DNA of 64,000 nucleotides. Source: Clostridium sp. 'deep sea' (GTDB taxonomy: Bacteria > Bacillota > UBA994 > PWPR01). The DNA lies in NCBI RefSeq assembly GCF_014931565.1, contig NZ_CP063353.1, forward strand, positions 1,922,001-1,986,000, read 5' to 3'. Position numbers and translations under genes: made by a program. The first letter of the stretch is position 1, and the number at the start of each line of letters is the position of its first letter. Below are positions 34,401-42,093 of the stretch, piece after piece. Under the pieces are notes generated by a model. That model made no database searches, had not been told where the DNA came from, and saw nothing but the letters and a program-made list of their open reading frames with translations.

Positions 34401-35133
34401 TGATCAACAAGAAGTGAAATCTCAAAATCTCCTCAAGCTTAATAATATTGAAAAACTTAATGAGCAAGAGAGTATTTTTTATTTCATAGAAAATTTACCT
34501 AATAATAATAGTATTGATTATGTAGCAATACTATTTGAAAAAGAAGATGAAATGTATTTACACTACCACAAAGAAAAAAATAATAAAACGCTAAAGCTAA
34601 ATATAGCTCAAAGACTTAATCTTACCAGTAATATTTCTCATAAGGTTGTTAGATACGTAGCCAGAACTGCAGAAGATGTTTTAATAGGTGCTGATAATAA
34701 TAATTCCATTTTTGCTAATACCTTAGCTCACAAAGATGATGTTAATATATTAAGCATGCCTATAAAATATCTTGATGTTTTAGTAGGTGTAGTGTATATA
34801 GAAACAAAAGATAAAGCAGTATTTAATAGTGATTTTATTATGTACCTAAAAACAATATTACAAATAATCGTAACAAAATTAGATACCCTTAAAAACATTA
34901 ATATTAGAGACATGCTTAACTCTAAAAAAGCTGAATCAGAACTAACACAAAGAGAAATAGAGGTTTTACAACTTGTTGCAAATGGACTAACAAACTCTTT
35001 AATTAGCCAACAGCTTCATATATCTTTAGGCACTGTAAAAAATCACTTAAGTAATATTTATAGTAAGTTAGAAGTCGATAGCCGAATAAAAGCGGTTATA
35101 AAGGCAGCAGAAAATCAAGTGATAAAGATTTAG
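31459..35133 (+). CDS. Large LuxR-family regulator with N-terminal ATPase and GAF-like domain
   Basis: The product has 1224 residues, starting behind TTGGGG. An AAA-type ATPase domain comes first: Walker A (GVAGIGKTF, about 45-53) and Walker B (LIIFIDDLQWAD, about 171-182). A long helical, TPR-like part follows to about residue 980, then a GAF-like segment (about 1010-1140). The C-terminal 65 residues form the LuxR DNA-binding domain (LTQREIEVLQLVANGLTNS ... LGTVKNHLSNIYSKLEV). The protein matches the large LAL/MalT-type activators, which couple ATP and ligand binding to transcription. Its ligand is unknown. The divergent membrane-protein pair is the nearest candidate target. Confidence 0.88.
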   Translation: MSLNNDYLLKDDLNTIFVARENEKLKIINEFDAVLKAQSSVVFISGVAGIGKTFLVNQVIKDLDKNKITYVSGKYRHYDTKPLIAIEEIITEIVKHLLTLPSKSLYQVKEKINKLLGSNINIITSISDYSQKLFGNKKPVKINSNALKYKVKKSIIQFIDIASQCLFPLIIFIDDLQWADSFSLEVSQFLINNIKKLNVMLVVSYRNSEFDINKLNINKNKNLISYIALKEIQIESIIEYYSKICGYEINYIDYLSRFTYSLTLGNPYYIKEITSLLINEKILLYDKKQSKWVVDMNNLSELTLSSNAKTIIENRIAKISDEEKKLLNIMGCLDGVADFNLLKLISQNSDYQLNTTLNKLKNWAFLYYKDNKYYLSHDILLDIIYSNLTEEQRHSLHFDIAVSIKDEKLNQNNMHIQLVVSQILRSKPVLLQSKANEWVEFLYNAEKNSMSAISLEQYTSLFNFIIKLISYSANLNPNLLLHVNLNYIECLLVNNKYELTELKLAELMSSFSNMSDQIKIMQKYMIMYGYKGSFKKELKTGLKILKLLNYKLNIQDYEKDLLLARELFTTKKIADLISQKDATDKRILIIIETLAKMTPSANCVNKKLFELILLRIGILSVQYGKSPYSVIGYGAYSFILYNNLKDYQTGEKLIQTVLQLLNKSDDSDIKSFVYSFVGTFIKHWSEPLTSSIFYLEKGINENIKSGKLIYGGYSIVSILYAKYAMAVPFTEIKQYLKNKLNDISIFGDGNSLFVNIFFLNYLNYLELGELKPEYLELKPVICNELDAFKFVYYFFEMQRFYFSQDINEAYNLVVTITALIDSLKGHIIYPHVLFMCALVRLNYHHLLHEETAITNKQLIISYKADLEVFTKLNKVENYSRYKLIEAEYCRLFENKKNIDKIYYEANNFAEKNSQYHIAAIGNLLTANYYDYNPKLVQFYVKESINNFKLWGADYIANVIAEKYVIESALEVQYGKKSPIISDQQEVKSQNLLKLNNIEKLNEQESIFYFIENLPNNNSIDYVAILFEKEDEMYLHYHKEKNNKTLKLNIAQRLNLTSNISHKVVRYVARTAEDVLIGADNNNSIFANTLAHKDDVNILSMPIKYLDVLVGVVYIETKDKAVFNSDFIMYLKTILQIIVTKLDTLKNINIRDMLNSKKAESELTQREIEVLQLVANGLTNSLISQQLHISLGTVKNHLSNIYSKLEVDSRIKAVIKAAENQVIKI

Positions 35134-35217
35134 TTTTACTTCTACAAATTTTTTATCTCAATCACATTAATATTTTTTAGTTACATTATCTTGCGTAATT
35201 CTTTAAAACACAATAAA

Positions 35218-35583
35218 GGGGCTGTCACATTAGGATAAATAAAAAAAAGCTAATGTAGCAGCCTATTTATAATAAAAATGACTGTGTTTTCTTATAAATG
35301 TAGATAACTTATAGATGCAAAGTTTAAGAGTGCAAAAATTTATCTTAAACTTTATGCGATACTCGTTCTTAAACCACCAATTATATTAAATTCTATAATT
35401 TATGTATCAATAATATTTGAGGATTTAAAATCAAGCTTAAGGTAAATATATACGTTTTAGAAACCACCAAGTGCACAAAGGCAAAAGAAGGTGTGGCAGG
35501 TTTATGATAATCCTTACGCCTCAGCACCTTCATCTGTAGTATTTTATATGTTTATATTAGTTTGATTAGGTCTTCTTTTTGTA
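35218..35583 (+). repeat. Interspersed repeat, short copy B (366 bp)
   Basis: It begins with the hairpin GGGGCTGTCACATTAG...GCTAATGTAGCAGCC and ends at AGGTCTTCTTTTTGTA, in the orientation opposite to copy A (20311-20882). Shared blocks include TGACTGTGTTTTCTTATAA, ATTTGAGGATTTAAAATCAA and GGTGTGGCAGGTTTATGATA. The middle of copy A, around 200 bases, is missing here. It lies between the LuxR-type gene and feoB, about 70 bases from the feoB stop. Confidence 0.7.
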
Positions 35584-35653
35584 AAGTTAGTTAAACAAAC
35601 CCCTACCTGGGTGCAATTTTGTTCACCTCTAACTAAAGAGCAACTTACAACTA

Positions 35654-37804
35654 TTACATCAAGCCAAGAAGATATGCAGCTTGAGTAACTATAAAACATA
35701 CTATTATACCTGTAACAGTTGGTATTAAAAATGATAAAAAGGTCCATTTTCGGCTTTGGGTTTCTTTTTTTATGGTCCACAGCGTTGTTCCACATGGAAA
35801 ATGCATTAAGGAAAATAACATAACGTTAATTGCAGTTAATAAAGTCCAACCGTTGTTTATTAATAGTTGTTTTAATTCACCTAGGGTTTCAAACTCTAAC
35901 ATACTGCCGCTTGCCATATAGCTCATTATAATTATAGGAACAACTATTTCATTGGCAGGTAGACCTAAAATAAAAGCCATTAGTATATAACCATCCATAC
36001 CTATGAGTTTGGCAAAGGGCTCTAAGAATAAAGCTGAATGAGTTAATAAACTAGCACTACCAATATCTATGTTTGCCATAACCCATATAACAATACCAGC
36101 AGGTGCTGCAATTGCAATAGCCCGACCTAATACAAATAAAGTACGGTCTAATAATGATCTTACTAAAATTCGACCTACTTGTGGTTTGCGATATGGGGGT
36201 AGTTCTAAGGTAAAAGACGATGGCATACCTTTAAGTATTGTTTTTGATAACAGCTTAGAGATAAAAAGAGTCATAAAAATTCCTAAAAGTATTATTAATA
36301 CCATTGCTAGGGTAGCGGCTAAGGTCTGATATTTTCCACCCCACATTCCACCAATAAATATCATGGATATTGCTATTAAAGTAGGAAAACGACCATTACA
36401 AGGCACAAAGTTATTTGTTATTATAGCAATTAAGCGCTCACGCGGAGAATCTATTATTCTACACCCTATTACACCTGCTGCATTACAGCCAAATCCCATA
36501 CACATTGTTAAAGCCTGCTTACCATGAGCACATGCTTTTTTAAAGAATTTATCGAGATTAAATGCTATACGTGGCAAATAACCAAGGTCTTCTAAAAACG
36601 TAAACATTGGGAAGAAGATTGCCATAGGCGGTAACATTACTGATATAACCCATGCTAAGGTGCGATAAACACCTAAAACTAATATTCCGTGTAACCAGCT
36701 TGGGGCATTTAAACTATTAAATAAAACTGTAATTTTTGCTTCTATACCAAAAAGAAAGTTAGCTAACATTGCCGACGGATAATTGGCACCCGTTATTGTT
36801 AACCAAAATACTAAACCTAATAGGCCAATCATAATTGGTATGCCAAAAAATTTTGATGTTAATACTCTATCTATTTTGCGATCGGTTTTATTATACTCTT
36901 TATTAGTAAATGATACGTGTTCTTTACTTATTTGCTCTGCTGTTGTTACAATACTAGTTACTACTTTATCTCTAAACTTATCTGCATCTATATTTTTTGC
37001 TGTTAAACTTTGTTTAGCTTTTATTAACAAACTTTGCAATTCTTCATTACTTAAGAGCTTATTATTAAAGTATTCATTTATAGAATTTATAATGCTCTGT
37101 TCACCATCAAGCAACTTTAAAGCAATCCATCTACTATTCATTTTGTCTTTAACTATTTCTTTTACTTTAGGCTCTATAATGCCTATAGCTACTTCTATGC
37201 TTTGCTCATAGGTAACTCTATGTGGTTTTAATTCAATTAAATTATTAGCAACTTTATGTATTTGATACTCTAAATTTACTAAGCTTTTTTTATCTCTAGC
37301 ATTGGTAGCTACTACTGGTACGCCTAGTTTTTTTGAAAGTTGCTTTATCTTTATTTCAATACCTTTGCGCTTAGCTTCATCAATTAAATTAACACAGACA
37401 ACTACCTTATTAGTTATTTCAAGTACTTGAAGAGTTAGGTTTAAGTTACGCTCTAAACTTGTTGCATCAGCTACAATAACAGTTACATCTGGCTTTGCAA
37501 AACAAACAAAGTTACGGGCTATTTCTTCTTCTTCGGACGTAGACATAATTGAGTATGTGCCTGGTAAATCTACAAGCGTAAAGCTTTCATCTTTAAACTG
37601 ATATTTTCCTCGGGCATTCATAACCGTTTTGCCTGGCCAATTACCAGTATGTTGTTTTAAACCAGTTAAGCTATTAAAGACTGTACTTTTACCAACATTA
37701 GGGTTGCCAGCTAAGGCAATAATGTAGCTATTTGTACTGTCAATATTTAAAAGATTATTTTTACTGATTAATTTTGAACCAGTAGAATTTTTTGTTAGTC
37801 CCAT
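35654..37804 (-). CDS. feoB: Ferrous iron transport protein B
   Basis: The product has 716 residues, starting behind AAAGGAG. An N-terminal GTPase domain (GNPNVGKSTVFNSLTG for G1, DLPGTYS for G3, and NLIDEAKRKG for G4) precedes a membrane domain of several helices. The membrane part holds the conserved CMGFGCNAAGVIGCRII stretch, whose cysteines belong to the proposed iron path, and the later CGTTLWTIKKE. FeoB takes up Fe2+ across the cytoplasmic membrane under anaerobic conditions. It sits downstream of feoA, 18 bases apart. I see no feoC-like gene and no clear Fur box upstream. Confidence 0.96.
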   Translation of the reverse strand: MGLTKNSTGSKLISKNNLLNIDSTNSYIIALAGNPNVGKSTVFNSLTGLKQHTGNWPGKTVMNARGKYQFKDESFTLVDLPGTYSIMSTSEEEEIARNFVCFAKPDVTVIVADATSLERNLNLTLQVLEITNKVVVCVNLIDEAKRKGIEIKIKQLSKKLGVPVVATNARDKKSLVNLEYQIHKVANNLIELKPHRVTYEQSIEVAIGIIEPKVKEIVKDKMNSRWIALKLLDGEQSIINSINEYFNNKLLSNEELQSLLIKAKQSLTAKNIDADKFRDKVVTSIVTTAEQISKEHVSFTNKEYNKTDRKIDRVLTSKFFGIPIMIGLLGLVFWLTITGANYPSAMLANFLFGIEAKITVLFNSLNAPSWLHGILVLGVYRTLAWVISVMLPPMAIFFPMFTFLEDLGYLPRIAFNLDKFFKKACAHGKQALTMCMGFGCNAAGVIGCRIIDSPRERLIAIITNNFVPCNGRFPTLIAISMIFIGGMWGGKYQTLAATLAMVLIILLGIFMTLFISKLLSKTILKGMPSSFTLELPPYRKPQVGRILVRSLLDRTLFVLGRAIAIAAPAGIVIWVMANIDIGSASLLTHSALFLEPFAKLIGMDGYILMAFILGLPANEIVVPIIIMSYMASGSMLEFETLGELKQLLINNGWTLLTAINVMLFSLMHFPCGTTLWTIKKETQSRKWTFLSFLIPTVTGIIVCFIVTQAAYLLGLM

Positions 37805-37822
37805 GGTATCTCCTTTCTATAA

Positions 37823-38065
37823 TTAATTAAGTTGTTGAACAATAATTTTGCTTGATTCTTCTGCGCGAAGTGCTATTACTGCCCCCCTAATAAAGAAAGC
37901 TTTAGGGTCTCCTACAGGGCTAATTTGCACTGCCTCTACAATGGTATTAGGAATAAGACCTAAATCTAAAAATCTACGTCTTTTAGATCCAAAGGCTAAC
38001 AGCTTAACTACCTTTGCCTTTTTACCAATAGCTAAAATATTTAAAGGAATTTCATTAATTTTCAC
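37823..38065 (-). CDS. feoA: Ferrous iron transport protein A
   Basis: I choose GTG 38063-38065 (80 residues), because AAAGGTTGG lies 7 bases upstream; longer frames have no such site. The SH3-like FeoA fold is evident from ILAIGKKAKVVKLLAFGSK, LDLGLIPNTIVEAVQISPVGDP and FFIRGAVIALRAEESSKI. FeoA binds FeoB and supports Fe2+ uptake. It precedes feoB in the operon. Confidence 0.92.
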   Translation of the reverse strand: MKINEIPLNILAIGKKAKVVKLLAFGSKRRRFLDLGLIPNTIVEAVQISPVGDPKAFFIRGAVIALRAEESSKIIVQQLN

Positions 38066-38230
38066 ATAACCAACCTTTCTATAATTAATACTAAACGCAG
38101 TGATTCTCTTTACACTATGCTGAAATATTCGTGATGTGATAATTAAAATCCACATTTAAAATCCTAATTAACAGTATAGTGATAAAAATTTTGCTGTTTT
38201 TGTTTCTTAGCGAAGGTAATGTGTGATACA

Positions 38231-38261
38231 ATATAATATAATACTTTGATGTTCAAAGTAT
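38231..38261 (+). promoter_or_regulatory. -10 box and FabT-like operator before the FabK-like gene
   Basis: A perfect TATAAT (38231-38236) is followed by the inverted repeat AATACTTTGA-TGT-TCAAAGTATT (38239-38261). The core TTTGAnnnTCAAA resembles operators of FabT, a MarR-type regulator of fatty-acid synthesis genes. The palindrome would cover the transcription start. A good -35 box is not visible. Confidence 0.5.
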
Positions 38262-38290
38262 TTTGTTTAAATTTATTTAAGGAGCTTAAT

Positions 38291-39379
38291 ATGAAAATAC
38301 CTAAACTTAAAATTGGCGATATTCAAGTTAATATTCCAATTATTCAAGGAGCTATGGGGGTTGGGGTATCTGGTCCTAACTTAGCAGCTGCTGTGGCTAA
38401 CGCTGGTGGAATAGGAGTTTTATCTGGAGTGGGTATTGGATATACCGAGTCGGATTATAATAAAAATCCCAAAAAAGCTGATTTAAGAGCCTTAATAAAT
38501 AAAATTAGAACTACTAAGAAGTTAGCGCCTAAAGGGTTTATTGGTATTAATTTTTTGGTTGCCATGAATAACTATGCTGAAATGGTTAAAACAGCTGTTT
38601 CGGAGGGCATCGATTTAATAATAAGTGGTGCAGGACTACCAACTCAATTGCCAAAACTAACAAAAGGTACAAATATAAAACTTGCCCCTATTGTTTCTTC
38701 TGCCAAAGCAGCTAAGGTTATTACCCGCTATTGGGATAAAAACTATAATAAAATACCCGATATGGTTATTGTTGAAGGAACAGAGGCTGGCGGACACTTG
38801 GGATTTAAAGAGGATATCTTAAAAGCAGAAGTTAAACCTAATTTAACTGAAATTGTTAAGCAGGTAATAACTACCCTAAAACCCTTTGAGCAAAAATACA
38901 ATACTAAAATACCAGTTATTGCAGCTGGGGGGGTATTTACTGGTGAGGATATTGCTAAACAACTACAGGCTGGTGCAAGTGGAGTACAAATGGCTACTAG
39001 ATTTGTTGTAACAGAGGAATGTGATGCAGACCAAGCCTATAAAGATGCTTATTTATCTGCTAATAAAGAGGATATTAAAATTATAAAAAGCCCCGTTGGT
39101 TTGCCAGGTAGAGCCTTAAACAATAGCTTTATTAAAAAGATTGCTATAGAGGGAGACTTAATTTCGAAATGTAGCCAGTGTTTGCAAGGCTGTAACCCCT
39201 TAAAAGCTCCGTATTGTATCTCTAAAGCTTTAATTAATGCTGTTAAAGGTGATATAGACAAAGGTTTAATTTTTGTTGGCAGTAATGCTTACAAATTAAA
39301 AAAAATGACAACTGTACCCGAACTTTTAAAAGAATTAATGCAAGAGACTAGGCTTGCACTAAAGAATTTAAACTTGTAA
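38291..39379 (+). CDS. FMN-dependent nitronate monooxygenase / FabK-like enzyme
   Basis: I choose ATG 38291 (362 residues), behind AAGGAG; an upstream in-frame ATG would place the operator palindrome inside the gene. The TIM barrel carries IPIIQGAMGVGVSGPNLAAAV, the FMN-binding EGTEAGGHLG and AAGGVFTGEDIAKQLQAGASGVQMATRF. These are shared by nitronate monooxygenases and the enoyl-ACP reductase FabK. A Cys-rich motif (CSQCLQGCNPLKAPYC) near residue 295 occurs in a clostridial subgroup and is absent from ordinary FabK. The FabT-like palindrome upstream leans toward lipid metabolism, while the length leans toward the monooxygenase group. It is monocistronic. Confidence 0.8.
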   Translation: MKIPKLKIGDIQVNIPIIQGAMGVGVSGPNLAAAVANAGGIGVLSGVGIGYTESDYNKNPKKADLRALINKIRTTKKLAPKGFIGINFLVAMNNYAEMVKTAVSEGIDLIISGAGLPTQLPKLTKGTNIKLAPIVSSAKAAKVITRYWDKNYNKIPDMVIVEGTEAGGHLGFKEDILKAEVKPNLTEIVKQVITTLKPFEQKYNTKIPVIAAGGVFTGEDIAKQLQAGASGVQMATRFVVTEECDADQAYKDAYLSANKEDIKIIKSPVGLPGRALNNSFIKKIAIEGDLISKCSQCLQGCNPLKAPYCISKALINAVKGDIDKGLIFVGSNAYKLKKMTTVPELLKELMQETRLALKNLNL

Positions 39380-39698
39380 GCAAAAATAGTATGCTAATTA
39401 CTCCAAAATTAGTGCCATAGCATGATTTCTATTAATAATAGAGGTTATGCTTTTATTTTAGTTACAGGGTTACTTAATCTAACTATCTATTTACACCATT
39501 GCAATGTTATTGAGTAGCTATAATTTAATTATTAACTTACACTTATATACATATTGTCTCTAGTGAAAAATAAAATGTTTTTTATAATTTTGTTTAAAAC
39601 TTTAAGTTAAAATACTATAATAATAGAATCATATAAAAGGAAACAAATATCTATTGTTTCAGTCTAATATTTACAATACTAAAAAAGGAAGTTGATTT
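39380..39698. other. Gene-free interval upstream of the lipoprotein gene
   Basis: AT-rich sequence with no gene. It holds the ribosome-binding site AAGGAAG of the lipoprotein gene and a possible -10 box (TATAAT near 39615), but no matching -35 box at normal spacing. Confidence 0.25.
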
Positions 39699-41066
39699 AT
39701 GAAAAGAAATATTATACTATTATTTATCATGATAATGCTGGTATGCGTTGGTTGTACAGAACAAGAAAAAAATGTTTACAATATTACTAAAATTAACAAT
39801 GATGAATACATAGAAGCCAAAGAAATAGAACTAAAAAACACACTACTAAAAGATCTAATTAATAATGATTGGAGTAAAGAATATATAACTAGTACCTTTG
39901 GTAAAAGCACAGAAACTATTTTTGAGAATACCGATTTAGTAGCTGGAGGTTATGATAGTTATTATAATTATTATCTCTGCAAAAGCATAGGAATCATGTA
40001 TAAAGCTAATATTAAGCAAATTGATTGTATTTTAATTGATAAAAGCTTCACATTAAACAAATATAACTCACAGCTAATAGATAATATAGATATAGCTACT
40101 GCCATGAGTGAAGTTAAGAGTAGCTTAGGTGAGCCTCACTTTAATGATAATGAATTAAACATAATAGGATATAAGTTCACAGACTTTTATATTTTCTTTA
40201 GAGGCAGTGAAAAAGTTGAGCAAATGTCTATCTACCCAAAACAGGATTATGACAAAAACATCTTAATTAGTGCCTTAACAGCACTTAGTGAATCTAATAC
40301 ATTTAAGCTATGGCAAGATTATGACTATGCATCAGGTGAATCTAGCCTTGATTATATAGTATATAAAAGCAAAGGATTAAAAGTTGTAGAATATTTGTCT
40401 CCTGATGAAATGAATAATACAAAGTCGCTATATAAGTTGAATATATATGGAAACTTTTTTAATGAGTTAGATGAAAAATTATTAATTCCTAAAAACATAC
40501 CTATTATTAATGAAGAGGACTTATACAGCTGTGAAAAATGGGGAGTTTGTTTTAGCTTAAATAAAGACTTTGTTTTTGAGCATGAAAAGGCCAGAGTAAT
40601 TGGCTTAAATGATATAAAAGAGAGATTTTTAACTACAGAAGAAATTAGTAAAACTAATATTGAAAGCAATAATATTATATCAGGCTCTGAAAATAGTATG
40701 TCACCCAATGGTAATCATATTTACATTGCATTTACACCTGCATGTAGAATGAGATTATATAATAGTGATTTTTCGGAACTATATACAGAGCTATACGGTG
40801 TTAATAATTATAAATGGTTAAATGATCGGTATATTATATATAATAAAGATTGCTATTTTATGAGTCCAAGAACTGAAGCAATTGCAATATATGATTGTGT
40901 GGAAAAAAAGGAAATTATAGTAGCTAGTGAGCAATTGGTAGATTACAGCTTAAGCGAAGTGAATACTAGCAAGTTTGTTTATAAACATACTAAAGAAGGC
41001 ATTACTAAAAATATAACAGTAAAATATAGCTTTAAAGAAAATTCAGCTATATCCATAGAAAAATAA
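39699..41066 (+). CDS. Putative lipoprotein of unknown function
   Basis: The product has 455 residues. The N-terminus (MKRNIILLFIMIMLVCVGC) is a lipoprotein signal with a lipobox-like end, so the mature protein would start at Cys19 and be attached to the outer face of the membrane. The rest is rich in Asn, Tyr and Lys with no catalytic motif that I recognise. It is monocistronic and ends at a strong terminator. Confidence 0.65.
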   Translation: MKRNIILLFIMIMLVCVGCTEQEKNVYNITKINNDEYIEAKEIELKNTLLKDLINNDWSKEYITSTFGKSTETIFENTDLVAGGYDSYYNYYLCKSIGIMYKANIKQIDCILIDKSFTLNKYNSQLIDNIDIATAMSEVKSSLGEPHFNDNELNIIGYKFTDFYIFFRGSEKVEQMSIYPKQDYDKNILISALTALSESNTFKLWQDYDYASGESSLDYIVYKSKGLKVVEYLSPDEMNNTKSLYKLNIYGNFFNELDEKLLIPKNIPIINEEDLYSCEKWGVCFSLNKDFVFEHEKARVIGLNDIKERFLTTEEISKTNIESNNIISGSENSMSPNGNHIYIAFTPACRMRLYNSDFSELYTELYGVNNYKWLNDRYIIYNKDCYFMSPRTEAIAIYDCVEKKEIIVASEQLVDYSLSEVNTSKFVYKHTKEGITKNITVKYSFKENSAISIEK

Positions 41067-41068
41067 TC

Positions 41069-41116
41069 AAAAAAAGAGATAACACTATAAATTTTCATGG
41101 TGTTATTTCTTTTTTT
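41069..41116 (+). terminator. Rho-independent terminator
   Basis: AAAAAAAGAGATAACAC pairs with GTGTTATTTCTTTTTTT (one G-T wobble) around a 14-base loop, immediately after the lipoprotein stop codon. Confidence 0.85.
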
Positions 41117-41198
41117 AAGCTTCATCACTTACCCTTACTGTTTGTAAGATACTTTACTTGTATCCATTAATTTCATATACTATAGGTGAGGTGATTAT

Positions 41199-41513
41199 AT
41201 GTGGTTCCCAGAGAGTTACATACCATATTTAGGGTTATTAGGTGTTTTTATAGCGTTATCTGTTTACTATTTTCATAAAGCAATTACTAGTAATACTTTT
41301 AATAAAGAAAGAGTATCAATTTTATTAGTAGCCTTAGTACTGTATTTGGCTTTGGCAGTTGTTATTATTTTAGTAGGAGCATATGATTTAATTGATGGTC
41401 AACCAAATATTATTGCTTTTCCTATAATTTTAGCAGGAATTGTCACTTTTTCTCGCTTTTATAAGTTATATAATAAAGCAAAAACAAAAGGTGCTAATAA
41501 AAACTGCAATTAA
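41199..41513 (+). CDS. Small membrane protein of unknown function
   Basis: The product has 104 residues, starting behind GTGAGGTG. Three hydrophobic helices are predicted, with a Lys-rich C-terminal tail (KLYNKAKTKGANKNCN). I recognise no family. It stands alone between the terminator at 41116 and the inverted-repeat element that begins 16 bases past its stop. Confidence 0.55.
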   Translation: MWFPESYIPYLGLLGVFIALSVYYFHKAITSNTFNKERVSILLVALVLYLALAVVIILVGAYDLIDGQPNIIAFPIILAGIVTFSRFYKLYNKAKTKGANKNCN

Positions 41514-41528
41514 AGTTTTATTATAATC

Positions 41529-41924
41529 ATATGTTTTACGAAATAAAATGGAGTAAAAAATAAGGCTAACTAAAGACCATAATAACTAATAAAAACCACC
41601 TCAATGATGGTTTTTGTTTAGCCAGTCAAGCTTGAGAAACATGCAAAACGATAAACCACCCGCTATGCGGGTGCTGAAACGGAAGTTATACAAAAGTATA
41701 GAACTTACCCCTAATTGTGAAGGAAAAAATATAATATAAATAAACAGAGTAAACCTAAGGTAATATATCAGTAATCTATTTCCCTTATACACTTTTTAAA
41801 AACATGAATGGACTATTGATGAAGGTGCTGAGGCATGGAATTGACGGTCAGCAATAATACTTTCTTTTCATACAGTATATTTTTAAGGTAATGATTTTAC
41901 TCCATTTTATTTCGTAAAACATAT
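41529..41924. mobile_element. MITE-like element with perfect 30-bp inverted ends
   Basis: The first 30 bases (41529-41558, starting ATATGTTTTACG) are exactly the reverse complement of the last 30 (41895-41924). The inside, 336 bases, holds two smaller hairpins: AAAACCACCTCAATGATGGTTTT near 41595, and CACCCGCTATGCGGGTG near 41655, of the sort that sits before the transposase start in IS200-type elements. It also holds the 17-mer GATGAAGGTGCTGAGGC (41818-41834) shared with repeat copies A and B. No transposase frame and no clear target-site duplication are visible. It is probably a non-autonomous element or the remnant of one. Confidence 0.6.
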
Positions 41925-42093
41925 TTCTTCGTGTACTTGTATAATAAAAGAGTAGTTAAACAAAGAACGCAACAATTAAGAAAAGATATACTTAGCGATA
42001 GCAGCTGACAATATAGCCAACTGCTAAGCTATTGATAGAAGAATCTGTTACTACTACTTTATTGCAGTTACCCGTTTGACAGGTGGTCATTAT
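41925..42093. other. Gene-free tail of the methionine operon
   Basis: This stretch follows the metH stop on the minus strand. An imperfect hairpin near 41990-42034 (AGCTTAGCAG with CTGCTATCGCT) could end the operon, but no T run follows. Confidence 0.3.

Noticed and set aside
35544-35795. 83-codon minus-strand frame at the feoB 3' end
   Set aside because: It overlaps the feoB C-terminus in another frame and runs into repeat copy B; the FeoB reading is clearly the coding one.
38066-38230. Fur or DtxR box upstream of feoA
   Set aside because: No stretch close to either consensus is present, so iron control of feoAB is not supported by a visible site.
41601-41792. 63-codon minus-strand frame inside the 30-base inverted-repeat element
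   Set aside because: It crosses the internal hairpins, has no good ribosome-binding site and does not resemble an IS200 or other transposase.
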